From positions 63,058,230 to 63,122,229 of the forward strand of contig CM051516.1 in NCBI GenBank assembly GCA_028015205.1: DNA of 64,000 bases, in the 5' to 3' direction. The stretch's first letter is position 1. Every line of letters starts with the position of its first letter. This document shows positions 50,645 to 62,175 of the stretch, one piece after another. Under the pieces are notes generated by a model. It was not told where the DNA came from and made no database searches. It saw only the letters and a program-made list of their open reading frames with translations. Position numbers and translations under genes: made by a program. Origin of the DNA: Mytilisepta virgata (lineage: Eukaryota; Mollusca; Bivalvia; Mytilida; Mytilidae).

Positions 50645-51364
50645 TCAGATTTTCTTTAGGTGGTCCTAATTCAGAAGTATATCTGATGTCCCGGCCCGTT
50701 ATTTAAGATGGCTGCCAGAGCCGAACATAGTTTAACATAGGACCCTATGGGGAATTTAATTAAAGATCTTCTTGTCTGAAACCACTTGGCCAATTGGAAC
50801 AAAACTTGGCAGCAATGGTCCTTAGGTAGTCCTCATTCAGAATTTTATCCGATTACCCGGCCCGTCATCCAAGATGGCCACCAGAGCCAAACATAGTTTA
50901 ACATAGGACCCTATGGGGAATTTAATTAAAGATCATCACGTCTGAAACCACTTGACCAATTGGAATAAAACCTAGTAGCAATGGTCCTTAGGTGGTCCTC
51001 TTTCAGAACTGTATCTGATAACCCCACCCCTCATCCAAGATGGCCGCCAGAGCCGAACATAGTTTAACATAGGACCTTATGGGAAATTTACTTAAAGATC
51101 TTATTGTCTGAAACCACTTGGGCAATTGGAACAAAACCTGGCACCAATGGTCCTCTGGTGGTCCTCTTTCAGAATTATATCCAGGATGACCCCACCCATC
51201 ATCCAAGATGGCCACCAAAACCCAACAGTGTTTAATATAGGACCTCAGTGGAAAAATCACTGAAAGATCTTGTTTGAAACCAGTGAGCCAATTGGAACTT
51301 GACAGGCTGCAAGTCAACATGGACATAGTCCAGGTGAGTGATCCAGGCTCCTGGGAGCCTCTAG
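50645..51364 (+). mobile_element. Family A element, 5' truncated (A13)
   Basis: Four units of aagatggccgccagagcc, gaacatagtttaacatagga and aaaccacttgacc type; 3' CAGGTGAGTGATCCAGGCTC, GGCTCC-TGGGAGCC hairpin and TCTAG. The 5' terminus and microsatellite are missing. It sits about 110 bp before the transmembrane exon. Confidence 0.72.
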
Positions 51365-51477
51365 TTTTAATTTTCTGCCGACAGTCAAGACATATCTCTG
51401 TGTTAACAGTTAATGTTATTTATAAATGTAGGCTGAAAGTTCATAATTGTCATCTTTTCTTATGTGTTTACTTTCAG

Positions 51478-51592
51478 AGGATGAATCTCTACCTATATCA
51501 ATTATAGCAGGGGCTGCAGCAGCTGTTGTAGTATTCATAATCATTATTATTATTGTTGTGGTAGTTTTTAAGCTTCGTCGTGGCGGCAGTAG
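51478..51592 (+). CDS. Receptor PTP-like gene, exon e (transmembrane helix)
   Basis: A 115 bp exon follows the acceptor tttactttcag and ends before gtaatt; phase 1 in, phase 2 out. It encodes EDESLP, then 25 uncharged residues (51495-51569) beginning ISIIAGAAAAVVVF and ending in a run of isoleucines and valines, then KLRRGGSR. The GAAAA start, the hydrophobic core and the basic stop-transfer residues are a textbook single-pass type I membrane segment, with the C-terminus in the cytoplasm. The isoleucine run is written mostly with ATT codons, giving a short microsatellite-like ATT tract inside coding DNA. Confidence 0.78.
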
Positions 51593-51806
51593 GTAATTAC
51601 TTTAATCCATTCTACATTTGGTAGTTTCAGTCGGCTTATCTTTGTAATTTTATTTAAATCCATCTTGACCAATGTTTTATCAAAGGAAATGTATTAAACA
51701 TTATATTTTGCATACAACAAATGATGAAAAAACACAATTTTGTAATAGAAAGAAACTGGAGAATAGAGATTTTTTTCTGATAATAATATTTGAAAATATT
51801 CTTTTT

Positions 51807-54577
51807 AGCTCACCTGTCCTAAGCTTAGATAATAGTATTTGAAAATATTCTTTTTAGCTCACCTGTCATAAACTTTTTCAAAGATCTTATCCTCCAAAAG
51901 CACTGAACCAATTACAGACATACTTAGTCTGAATGATCCTTAGGGTATCTAGAATAAAGTTTATGCTTTATTTTCTTGTCCGTTGAGAAACAAGGCCGCC
52001 ATGGTTAAAAATAGAATATAGGGGGTAAACTGCAGTTTTTGGCTTATATCTCAAAAACTTATGCATTTAGAGCAAAACTGACTGGGTTAAAAATGTTCAT
52101 CAGATCAAGATCTACCTGCCATAAAATTTTCAGACAAATCGGTCAACCCTTTGTTGGGTTATTGCCCCTGAATTGTTAATTTTAAGGAAATTTTGCAGTT
52201 TTAGGTTGTTATCTTGAATATTATAGATAAAGACAAACTGTAAACAACAAAAATGTTCAGCAAAGTAAGATCTACAAATAAGTCAAATGATAAAAATCGT
52301 CAATTGACCCCTTATAGAAGTTTTTGCCCTTTAAAAACAATTTTTAACTGGATTTTCATAGGAAAATATCGGTTATTAATTTGGTGATGTACGGCGGGCG
52401 GGCGGACGGGTGTTCGGGTGGCTGCCAAACAGTGTCTGTGCAATAACTTATGAACTGTTCAACCAAAGCTTTTATAATTTTAATATGTTGTTACTGATGA
52501 CAAAATGGAGGTCAAGTTCGATATTGACAATTTTCACTTTCACCGTTCAAGAGTTATGGTTCTTGAAAGATTGAAAAATGGCTTTCCCAGTGGTGTCCGT
52601 GTGATAACTTATGAACTGTTCAACCAAAGCTTTTCAAATTTTAATATGTTGTTACTGATGACAAAATGGAGGTCAAGTTCGATATTGACGATTTTCACTT
52701 TCACCGTTAAAGAGTTATGGTTCTTGAAAGATTGAAAAATGGCTTTCCCAGTGGTGTCCTTGTGATAACTTATGAACTGTTCAACCAAAGCTTTTCAAAT
52801 TTTAATATGTTGTTACTGATGACAAAATGGAGGTCAAGTTCGAAATTGACAATTTTCACTTTCACCGTTAAAGAGTTATGGTTCTTGAAAGATTGAAAAA
52901 TGGCTTTTTCAGTGGTGTCCGTGTGATAACTTATGAACTGTTCGACCAAAGCTTTTCAAATTTTAATATGTTGTTACTGATGACAAAATGGAGGTCAAGT
53001 TCGATATTGACGATTTTCACTTTCACCATTCAGGAGTTATGGTTCTTGAAAGATTGAAAAATGGCTTTTTCAGTGGTGTCCGTGTGATAACTTATGAACT
53101 GTTCAACCAAAGCTTTTCAAATTTTAATATGTTGTTACTGATGACAAAATGGAGGTCAAGTTCGATATTGACGATTTTCACTTTCACCGGTCAAGAGTTA
53201 TGGTTCTTGAAAGATTGAAAAATGGCTTTTCCAGTGGTGTCCGTGTGATAACTTATGAACTGTTCAACCAAAGCTTTTCAAATTTTAATATGTTGTTATT
53301 GATGACAAAATGGAGGTCAAGTTCGATATTGATGATTTTCACTTTCATCGTTCAGGAGTTATGGTTCTAAAAATTGAAAAAAGGCAGTTCAAGTCGTCGT
53401 TTCCATGCAAAGGTCATTTGTTGTTGTCAAGTTATTACTTTTCTTGTGGCATATTCGTGGCCCTTCATACAGCAGAAAATGAGATATTCAGCACAAGATT
53501 CTTTGGATTCATATAAAATAAGGTTATAATCTCATTGGCGTATTTCTTTCAATATTGACTTCATGATTTCTGCCTACCAACCCCTGCTTAACAAATGTGT
53601 GTGTACTATATATTCTCAAAAATTCCAATATTTGTCACTTACTATAAATAGGAGGTCAAGATTGATTTTTGCCTTTCCATTTCTGAACCCTACAAAACCC
53701 TACAAAAATTCATTTATATTTCTTTACTTCATCCTGTTTGGGAATCCAGATTGCAAACATCATTTCCATGCAGGAAAATCCGGTTTGCTGTCATTCGACA
53801 GCCTCTTGTTCACATTTTTTTCATCATCTTATAACCTTTTAAAAATTTTCTCCTCTGAAACTACAGAATCAATTTCAGCCAAACTTAGGCTGAAGACCCT
53901 TAGGGTATGTAGTATAAATTTTGTGTTTTATTTTCTTGTCCATCGAGAAACATGGCTGCCCTGGCTAAAAATAGAACATAGGTGAAAATGCATTTTCTTG
54001 CTCATATCTCGAAAACTAAAGCAGTTATGGCAAAAATGACAAGTAGTAAAAATGTTTATGAGGTCAAGATCTACCTGTCATGAAATTTTCAGACAAATCA
54101 ATCAACCCATTTTTGACTTAATTGTTAATTTTAAGGCAGTTTTGCAGTTTTAGGTTATTAGCTTGAATATTATTATTAAGAAAGCTATATACAGCAAAAA
54201 TGTTCAGCAAAGTAAGATCTACAAATAAGTCAACATGACCAAAATCGTCAATTGACGCCTTATAGGAGTTTTGGCCCTTGAAAGATTATTTACATGTACC
54301 TAAACAGAAAATAATGGTCTGACATTGTCACAGATGTTCAGGGCATTACTTGCAATAAATTAAATGGTAGCTGTACAAGTAAAATGGGGCGTTAAGGGTC
54401 AAGGTCATTGAAAAATTCCATAGCAACCGCTGAAAAAGTCCTTAGCAACAGATGAAAATGTCCCCAGCAACCATATATATTTGGTATACATTAAATAGCA
54501 AAAATAATCATTGATGCAAGATCTACCGGTACACGAAAGATAACAGGAGAGCGATTCAGGCTCTTGGGGGTCTCTTG
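51807..54577 (+). mobile_element. Family A element (A14), split by C2, with duplicated 5' junction
   Basis: Two AGCTCACCTGTC starts lie 49 bp apart (51807 and 51856), each preceded by atttgaaaatattcttttt, so host flank and element 5' end are duplicated together. The body matches A8 and is interrupted by C2 at 52346-53808. It ends GGAGAGCGATTCAGGCTC, a weak hairpin and CTCTTG. Confidence 0.78.
52346..53808 (+). mobile_element. Family C HINE-like element (C2), six to seven 161 bp units
   Basis: 5' AACTGGATTTTCATAGG; 3' GGAAAATCCGGTT, GCTGTC-ATTC-GACAGC and CTCTTG. The 161 bp units start at about 52505, 52666, 52827, 52988, 53149 and 53310. It has more units than C1, so copy number varies between elements. 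The longest frame here (53563-53985) crosses the element end and is not a gene. Confidence 0.8.
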
Positions 54578-54877
54578 TTTGTTTTCACATCCATGACAAT
54601 TATTTTGTGCATATTCAGGATTATAAATATATTCTGAAATGGATAGAAAGTAGGGGTCTCTTTTCTTTTCTGAATAATTTTAATTTATTCAAAATATATT
54701 TGATAACTCCCTTCAACTGAAAAGAATTTAGGACTTGAAAGTAATACCTACATATGAATATTACAATGTTTTTTTTACAACAAATTCTTTATGGCCAAAA
54801 TGTTTTTGGAAATGTCGTTTACAAATCAAGTTGCTTCTTTTATATTTATACAGCTAGAAATATGATTAAATTTACAG
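54578..54877. other. Intron, no recognised element
   Basis: Leads to the acceptor of exon f. Nothing recognised. Confidence 0.4.
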
Positions 54878-54967
54878 GCACAAACATATGGACGAAGAAG
54901 TTAAAGACTATGATAACCATGGCTTTGAAACTCCTTCCTTAGAACGAAAAAACATAAAGAAGAAAAG
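54878..54967 (+). CDS. Receptor PTP-like gene, exon f (cytoplasmic juxtamembrane)
   Basis: A 90 bp exon follows the acceptor aaatttacag and ends before gtatca, phase 2 on both sides. It encodes HKHMDEEVKDYDNHGFETPS followed by LERKNIKKKR. The charged, low-complexity composition with one tyrosine (VKDYDN) fits the stretch between the membrane helix and the phosphatase domain. No further exon is visible in the remaining 9 kb, so the catalytic domain probably begins beyond the window. Boundaries rest on consensus splice signals and phase. Confidence 0.66.
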
Positions 54968-57239
54968 GTATCATCTATTAGTTATGTCACTTAACCAAGC
55001 TACCAAGGGGAGATAATAAAAAAAAACTGCCTTAGGACCAAAGGGAGACAATTACAGCTTCCCCCTTTGCTATTAACTTTGTTAAGACAGATAATGGACT
55101 AATGTTTCTCGTTAAAAATTAATCTGTCAAATTGTTATTTCATAATTACTTATTGCCTGGCCAATTGGGAAATCCTTTAGTTATAATGTTGCTTTGTCCA
55201 TCCAGTTTACCTTTTTTGTTTAAAATCCAGATTTCAGCAAATAAGGTTGATACTCTTATGTCAAATCTACATGGACCAGCTAACTGGAATTTGAAATATC
55301 ATGAGTAAATTTGCGTTTATATTTCTATTTCAAGTTACCATAATTTCAGACCTTAATGTGTTAGAGAGTTAACTATACAGGAAGCTGATTTACAATGCTT
55401 TTAATGTCTTGTTATTATATGTAGTTAATGATGCAAAATTCATCATTATCACAGATTTTCATTGAAATTTTAATAGATTTGATACCAGGTATGTTTTATT
55501 TTCATAATAAAACACTTTTCAACTTGCTTTGTATATTGCTTGGCAGTGTTTATATCTTTAAATTTTGTTCAAAATATCATGTTAAAGAAATCTTTAACTT
55601 TTGTATTAGATAAACAAAATAAAAATTTCAACAATTTGTGGCAAAAGAATGTAAACACTATGGGCAGCTCTTGATCTAAAATTAAGGGGAGGATGACTAA
55701 AAAAGTTAAGGTACATGCGTAGAAATAAACTAATACACTAGACTACTGCTTTAAAACAACTTGCATATCATCAGCAGTCCTTATGGACAGCAATCAGATT
55801 CTGAAACAGAATGGCATAGCAGTTCCAAATGCAAAATTCCTGAAAAGAATAGAGATCCAAAACTATGTATGGTTTTTTTATGAAAAGGCAAGCCTTTATT
55901 AACATTAATTCTGTGTCAAACATAGTAATATTAACAATAAAAGCATATACATTTTTGTACACGTCAATATGAGTTAACATAATTAAAACAAAAAAATCTA
56001 ATAAAAAACAAAAAATTAAATGTTTCATACCTATAAACCCTTCTCCATCCTTCCCATATAAAGTGGTCAGGCAAATTCCCAGAATAAAAATATTTTAAAA
56101 GATAATCTGTTCCATAGCATAAAAACATAACAATTAAGGCAGATCAATATTAATATTTTTAGCAGATAGATTTTCCTAAGGTCAATAAAGGTAATACATA
56201 CTTTCCTGGCAACTAATCTTGCCAAAAAATTCTAACATTCATTTTCCTAACTTTAAAATCCCATAAAAGTCTCAAATTTTTGTCTTTTTTCACATGTTTT
56301 TTTTATAAAATATCCGCCATTGTTTTATCTTTTTCCGGGTTTCAAATATAAGAAAGATAACTCTTGATCTTCGCTCCAAGAGCTGGAAAGATAAAACCTA
56401 CGTGACAATCCCAGTATTTAACCGGGACTCATCGTCAGCGAGTTGACACAGGAATCCCGATAAACCGGGACTCGTCGATGAAAGGGTTAAATTACACCAT
56501 ATTTTAGAGAACTGCAACAAAATTACATATGACAGTCCTATGGCCAAAAAAATAAAGGTGCTAGGTTCTCAGGCACCGCAGCATCCGAAAAAACCTCCCA
56601 CATCGGCAGTTTTTATTCTTAGTAGAATCCGGAAACAGTCGATACTTGTTATTTCATACACATGCGCTTGTAGAAATAAATAATTATTATAGTGCTCTAG
56701 CTTGCCCTAAACAAATGGAAGGGGTGGTCACCCTTGATGCCCTTTGAGTCTCATAAATGTACCCTTTCTTTCAGAACATGTTTTTGTTGTCATTAATTGA
56801 CCAAATTAAGTTCAAAATTTAAGCATCTTTTGCTGTTACAGAAAAAAATCTGCAGAGTTGCTCCCTTTTGATAATAAATTTTCTTTTCAATTCATTTCTG
56901 ACAAGTAAAACATAAAATTTATATTTAATTGTTGAATAACAAATAAAAAATGAATTTTGAGAAAATGTTGTATCCTTCTTTTGAAAAAATGTGTTTCCCA
57001 AACTTTTTTGTACATATGATTTTATGTAAAACCCTTGTAATTCTTTTGACTTGGGTTAGCAGTTGTTTTCTTTGGAAATCTATGTTGAAACCCAGGAATG
57101 ATATAAATGTCATAAATGATGTTTCTTAAAAAATGTTTGCCCAAACAATAATGTCAATTCTCCCTGCCCCCCCACCCCAAAAAAAACCTCCCTCCCTCGT
57201 CCATTTTTAAAAAAATGTCAGTAAAGGTTTTTATTTTAT
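54968..57239. other. Intron, no recognised element
   Basis: AT-rich after the donor of exon f. A ccgggactcatcgtc / ccgggactcgtcgat direct repeat lies at 56421-56480. No phosphatase-domain exon is visible. Confidence 0.45.
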
Positions 57240-59865
57240 AAATATTACTGGTATTCTTAATGATCATGCTGTTAAAGAACCAATTCCTGGTTATTTTGAC
57301 AATACTGAGCTCCCTCTTAATCGTTATGTTTACAAAAAAACTACCCGGAAATATGTTTTTAGTTATAGCGAGGTATGTAAAGATATTAATATCAGTGATA
57401 ATACACCTACATCCTGAAATTGCAGTAATTCCAAATACATTTATGGTCCCAGTTCAACAACCATAATAGCCCTGTTTCTCGTTTTAAACATAAGCTAAAC
57501 GAACTCGGAAAGGAATATTTGTTTATGTCCCAGCTGATAAGGCTGCCAATAATATCGTTATTGTTTGTCGTAAATTTTATATTGATGTTCTGTAAAAGGA
57601 AATCATAAATTCACATACATTCCAAATAACTCAATTTTCAGAAACTGACATCATTAACACATAAACTTATTGCTACATTTTTACAAGCAGAACCGAATAA
57701 CATGAAATTTCCAACTATGTACTGGCTTCCAGAGCTGCACAAAACACCTTACAGGTATAGATTTATTTCTTCTTCAGGCCATTGTTCCACTGCTAAACTG
57801 TCTTTTCTACTTACTAGTACAAATAAGATATACGAAAATAGTGGTATTAATTACTTTTGGAATGTAAAAACTTCGTTGGAAGTACTTTGATAAATTGCAT
57901 GCTCATATTGGTCTTTTTGAATCTGTTCAAAGTTTTGATTTTTCTACCCTATATAGATACCACTTTACCTTATAATCTCATTAAGAAAAAATCCACATAC
58001 CTAATTAAATGGTCATTTAAAAAGTCAGAATGTGAATATATATGTTCAAACTCTTTTAGGTCATTTTTAGCTCACCTGACCTGAAAGGTCAAGTGAGCTT
58101 TTCTCATCACTTGGCGTCTGTCGTTGTCGTCTGTTAACTTTTACAAAAATCTTGAACCAAACTTGGCCACAATCATCATTAGGGTATCTAGTTTAAAAAA
58201 TGGGTCCCATGACCCTGCCTGCCGACCAACATGGCCGACATAGATAAAAATAGAACATAGGGGTAAACTGCAGTTTTTGTCTTATATCTCAAAAACTAAA
58301 GCAATTAGACATTAAAACTGACATGGGTAAAGATGTTCATCGGGTCAAGATCTACCTGACATGAAATTTTCAGATGAATCGGTCAACCCTTTGTTGGGTT
58401 ATTGCCCCTGAATTGTTAATTTTATGGAAATTTTGCAGTTTTAGGTTATTATCTTGAATATTATTATAGATAAAGACAAATTGTAAACAGCAAAAATGTT
58501 CAACAAAGTAAGATCTACAAATAAGTCAACATGACCAAAATCATTGATTGACCCCTTATAGGAGTTTTTGCCCTTTAAAGACGGCATCCAGCGTAAACTT
58601 TCCTTTAAAGATCTTTTCCTTTTCAAACTTTGGTGGAATGGTCCTTGGGTGAACTCCTTCCAAAGTTATGTCTGGCATCCCCAACTTCCAACCGACATGG
58701 CTGCTGTTACTAAAAATAGAAAAAAAAGGGGGGTGAATTTCAAAAATCTTCTTATATGAAACTACAAGGCCAGTTGGAACCAAAGTTGGCAGTAATGGTT
58801 CTTAGGAGGTTTTCTTTCAGAAATATGTCCAATGACCTGGACTGTTAACCAAGATGGCCGCCACAGTCAAACTTAGTTTAACATAGGGCCCTATGGGAAA
58901 ATTCAATGAAAAATCTTCTTGTCTTAAACCACTTGACCAATTGGAACCAGACTTGGCAGCAATGGTCCTTAGTTGGTCCTCTTACAGAAGTGTGTCTGAT
59001 GACCCGGACTGTCAATCAAGATGGCCGCCACAACCGAACTTAGTTTTTTAACATAGGGCCCTATAGGAAAATTCATTGAAAAATCTTCTTGTCTGAAACC
59101 TCTTGACATATTGGACCAGAAGTTGGCAGCATTGGTCCTTAGGAGGTCCTTTTTCAGAAATGTGTCTGATTTTGTGGACTGTTAAATTTTTAGGTCTGCT
59201 CAAGGTGAAAAGTTAAATCCAGGTGAGCGATACAGGTTTCTTGAGAGCCTCTAGTTTAGTAATGACAAACAAAAGAACTATGTCAATTGGACCTGCTTTG
59301 ATATGATAACTGCACTTGAAGTTTTACTAGATAACATTTTTGTTCGCTATGGAGATTCTGTATATCGCCATGTTATCGGAATTCCAATGGGAACTAACAG
59401 TGGAGGGCTGATAACAAGGGCAATATGAAAAAGGACATGTATTAATCTATTTGTCACATATTTTGCCATTAACAAGAAATAATTTTACTGCTGAATAAGA
59501 TTTTCCTGTGGTTTGACCAGCCTCTTGCTTTTCCTACATGATACGACGATTATTTACAGTTTTGCGGAAGTGACATCGAAGATGCTCAAGAGAGGGCAGA
59601 TAACTTGTTATTGCCCTTGTATAATGTTATTGCTAAGAGGGCAAATAACTAGTTGCAAATTACACTTCTATTACACATTCAAAATCAGTGTTATTTCAAT
59701 TAAATATGTGATAAAAGAAATTAATAACACTTTAAGATGTTTGGATAATATTTTTGTTGGCAATAATGATGACTAAAGAGATTTATCCTGTTGAACTTAC
59801 TTTAAATAAAGCTAATATCAACAATGAACACTGCCTTTTCCTGGATTTTGATATCTATTTCTCAC
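57240..59865 (+). pseudogene. Degenerate Penelope-like reverse transcriptase, split by a family A element
   Basis: Fragments in shifting frames match the reverse transcriptase type typical of Penelope-like retroelements: a CPADKAANNIVIVCRKF segment (about 57525-57580), MYWLPELHKTPYRYRFISSS (from about 57717), GINYFWNVK (about 57845-57870), TLPYNLI (about 57960), then after the inserted A15 the RHVIGIPMGTNS block (about 59365-59402). The YLDD-type catalytic site is decayed to CLDN (about 59740). It ends near YPVELTLNKAN (about 59785-59815). Stops and frameshifts are many, so it is dead. No GIY-YIG endonuclease is visible. Confidence 0.78.
58069..59254 (+). mobile_element. Family A HINE-like element (A15) inside the retroelement
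   Basis: 5' AGCTCACCTGACCTGAAAGG with GGTCAAGTGAGCT and a GTC microsatellite; 3' CAGGTGAGCGATACAGG, TTTC-TTGAGAGCC and TCTAG. Removing it with two T residues restores the retroelement frame across the junction (FF then SND), so its exact ends are supported by coding continuity. Confidence 0.85.
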
Positions 59866-60196
59866 TAATGAGACAGCCCAGTACCTATTTTTACCCATGT
59901 GAGATATCCTTGTCTTTCCCGTGGGTGAGATAAGAATTTCACGCTTGTTTTCCCGCCAAATTTTCGCGGTTCCGACAATCGTGATTATTTACTGTTTGAG
60001 CGATATTTAACAAATAGTTTGAGTTTTTATTAGTCTTACCTATTCCATATTGTCCATATCGTTTTATATTTAAATGTTTCACTCGTCGGTGGCTTGAATT
60101 ATTCAAATTACATCCAATACACAACCGTTTGTTTACGTCGTCTGCTAAAAGTACATGCTTGTCAAAACATCAAATGGCTAATATTAGTGAGAAAAA
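59866..60196. other. Intron, no recognised element
   Basis: Nothing recognised between the retroelement end and the fold-back. Confidence 0.4.
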
Positions 60197-60358
60197 GGAT
60201 CAAAACACCGGTGTTAAAGTGCAAGACGGAAAAATCTCAGAACCCGCGTGAAAGATTTCCATTGGTCTCCAACTCGGCAGAGCCTCGTTGGAGACCAGAA
60301 ATCTTTCCCTTGGGTGTCTGAGATTTTTCCATCTTGCACTTTCACCGGTGTTAGATCC
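60197..60358. repeat. 162 bp fold-back repeat
   Basis: Arms share ggatc, acaccggtg, aagtgcaaga, ggaaaaatctcag and ggtctccaac and meet at a short centre around tcggcagagcc. GC content is higher than the surroundings. It is probably a small inverted-repeat element; no target duplication is clear. Confidence 0.68.
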
Positions 60359-60412
60359 TTATAATCTCTCACAGGAAGCTTAATACTAAAATTTACGAGA
60401 GAGATGATTTTT

Positions 60413-62175
60413 CTGACACTTGTCTCTCAACCTTGACCTCAATTTCATGGTTGAGTGACTTTCATCTGAGTTTCTTTAGTCCATTTTTCAGCAACTGTTA
60501 TACCTAGACCCACTGTTTATTTGGTCTATTGATAGTTCCTGTTAGGTACATGCCAATCTGATACTTGTCTCTGGACCTTGACCTCAGTTTCATGGTTGAG
60601 TGACTTTCATCAAAGTTTATTGATTAAGTCCATTTTTTTTTTTTTTTTTTTTTTTTTCTGATTAAGTCCATTTTGTAATACTTAGACCCACTGTGTTTGG
60701 TCTATAGATAGTTCTTAGTGGGTACATGCAAGTCTGACACCTGTCTCTGGACTTTGACCTCAGTTTCATGTTTGAGTGACTTGTGTTACATTATTTGGAT
60801 TAAGTCCATTTCTCAGCAACTATATTACCTAAGCCCATCATATATGGTCTGTAAATAGTTCTTAGTGGATACACGACATTCTAACACCTGTCAGCTGAAC
60901 TTGACGTGAATTTCATGCTTGAGTGACTGAATATACATTTTCATAATTCAGTCTATTTCTCAGCAACAGTTACTTTACTACATTTGTAGCTAGACCTACA
61001 GTATTTGGTTGATAGAAGTTCTTAGTATATGAACTTGATAGAAGTTCTTAGTACATGTATATACCACTTTGACATATGACACCTTACCTTTGACCTCTAT
61101 TTCATGCTTGACTGACTTGTTTCAGGTTTTGGGATAATATCCATTTCTCAGCAACTGCAATACTTTGTCTATAGATAGTGCTTGGTGGCTGTCTGAGACC
61201 TTGACTTGAATTTCAGACCTGAGTCACATTTTCATGATTAAGTCTGTTTTTAACTGGGTTTTCCTCTGAAAAAATCTGTTTATTGAATTGGTGAAGTCGG
61301 GCGAGTAGGTGGGCGGTCGGCTGCCAATTTTGTCCAGCCTATAACTTTCTTGTCTTAAGACCTAGACCTTAGATCTATGGTATGTGGATATATCACCTCA
61401 AGAAAATGTGTCATGTTTCAAAAATTTTGACCTATGACCTTGACCCTTGACCTTAGGGTGAATAAATAGGTCATTTTAGATCATCTTCGTTTCCGGCCTG
61501 TAACTTTTTTGTCTAATGACCTAGGCCTTGGATCTTTGGTATGTAGGTAGGTTACCTCGAGACGATGTTTCACATTCCAAGGATATTGACCTTGATCCTT
61601 GACCTCAAGGTCAATAAATTGGTCATTTTTGTAACTTTTTTGCCTTAAGACCTAGGCCTTGAATATTTATTGTGTACGTAGGTTTCCTCAAGATGATGTG
61701 TCGCGTATTAAGGATATTGACCTTGAACATTGACCTCAAGGTCAATAAACTGCTAATCAGCCTGTAATTTTTTTGTCTTGAAACCTAGATCTTAGATCTT
61801 TGATGTGTGGGTAGTGTACCTCAAGATGATGTGTCATGTACTAAAGATGTTGACGTTTGACCTTGACCCTTCACTTCTTTGTCGGAGAAAAGTTACTCAG
61901 TAAAAATGAAACAGAAGAAAAACCCGGTTTGCTGTCACTCAGACAGCTCTTTTGTTCTGTAGCTGTAATACCTATATCATTGACCTCAATTTTAGGCTTG
62001 AGTGACTCTTGTCCCATTTTACAAATAAGTCCATTTCTCAACAAATGTTATAAATGTATTATATAGAGTCTAATTTTTGGTTTATAGATAGTTTTTGGTG
62101 GGTACATACCGGTCTTAGACCAGTCAGCTCTTCTTTGACACAGTTTTAGGCTTGAATGACATGCATGAGATTTTT
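60413..62175 (+). repeat. Family H tandem array, invaded by C3 and B4
   Basis: Five or more units on ccttgacctcaatttcatgg, catttctcagcaact and tagttcttagtgggtacatg, with a T24-like tract near 60637-60657. It is interrupted by C3 (61252-61954), resumes as ctgtagctgtaatacc, and is cut again by B4 at 62176 in catgcatgagattttt. Confidence 0.62.
61252..61954 (+). mobile_element. Family C-type element without the 161 bp array (C3)
   Basis: 5' AACTGGGTTTTCCTCTG and 3' GAAAAACCCGGTTT, with a GCTGTC-ACTCA-GACAGC hairpin and TCTTTTG. The body is different from C1 and C2: four units of about 150 bp on gacctaggccttg, ccttgacctcaaggtcaat and aagatgatgtgtc. The termini are shared with C, but the internal satellite has been replaced. 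Confidence 0.72.

Larger units (their letters stand above)
2953..54967 (+). other. Partial receptor-type protein tyrosine phosphatase-like gene (six internal exons)
   Basis: Six exons on the + strand join in frame with introns of 21501, 5847, 15704, 4975 and 3285 bp. Phases match at every junction (1, 1, 2, 1, 2). The joined 234-residue segment reads as the membrane-proximal ectodomain, transmembrane helix and cytoplasmic juxtamembrane part of a type I receptor. The YCNGPLPAG motif and the preceding FN3-like strand pattern (IKVKLRLDWFLDEENGK) resemble the membrane-proximal region of receptor tyrosine phosphatases, especially single-domain R3 types; the R3 assignment is inference. The start codon, signal peptide and phosphatase domain are not in the window, so catalytic identity cannot be shown. 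Another FN3-containing type I receptor is the main alternative. Confidence 0.6.

Noticed and set aside
52505..53516. A series of similar 70-76 residue frames starting MEVKFDIDDFHFHRS
   Set aside because: They are the 161 bp family C unit read in shifting frames; the period is not a multiple of three and the frames overlap, so this is a DNA repeat, not a gene family.
53563..53985. 140-residue open frame, the longest in the window
   Set aside because: It starts in the C2 3' region, crosses the element end and continues into the A14 body. No domain, no splice support.
54968..57239. Phosphatase-domain exons after the transmembrane exon
   Set aside because: I looked for the HCSAG catalytic motif and surrounding PTP motifs in all forward frames to the window end and saw none.
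57260..57466. A separate small gene before the RT remnant
   Set aside because: Reading across frames, this stretch is the N-terminal part of the same Penelope-like protein, with stops and frameshifts.
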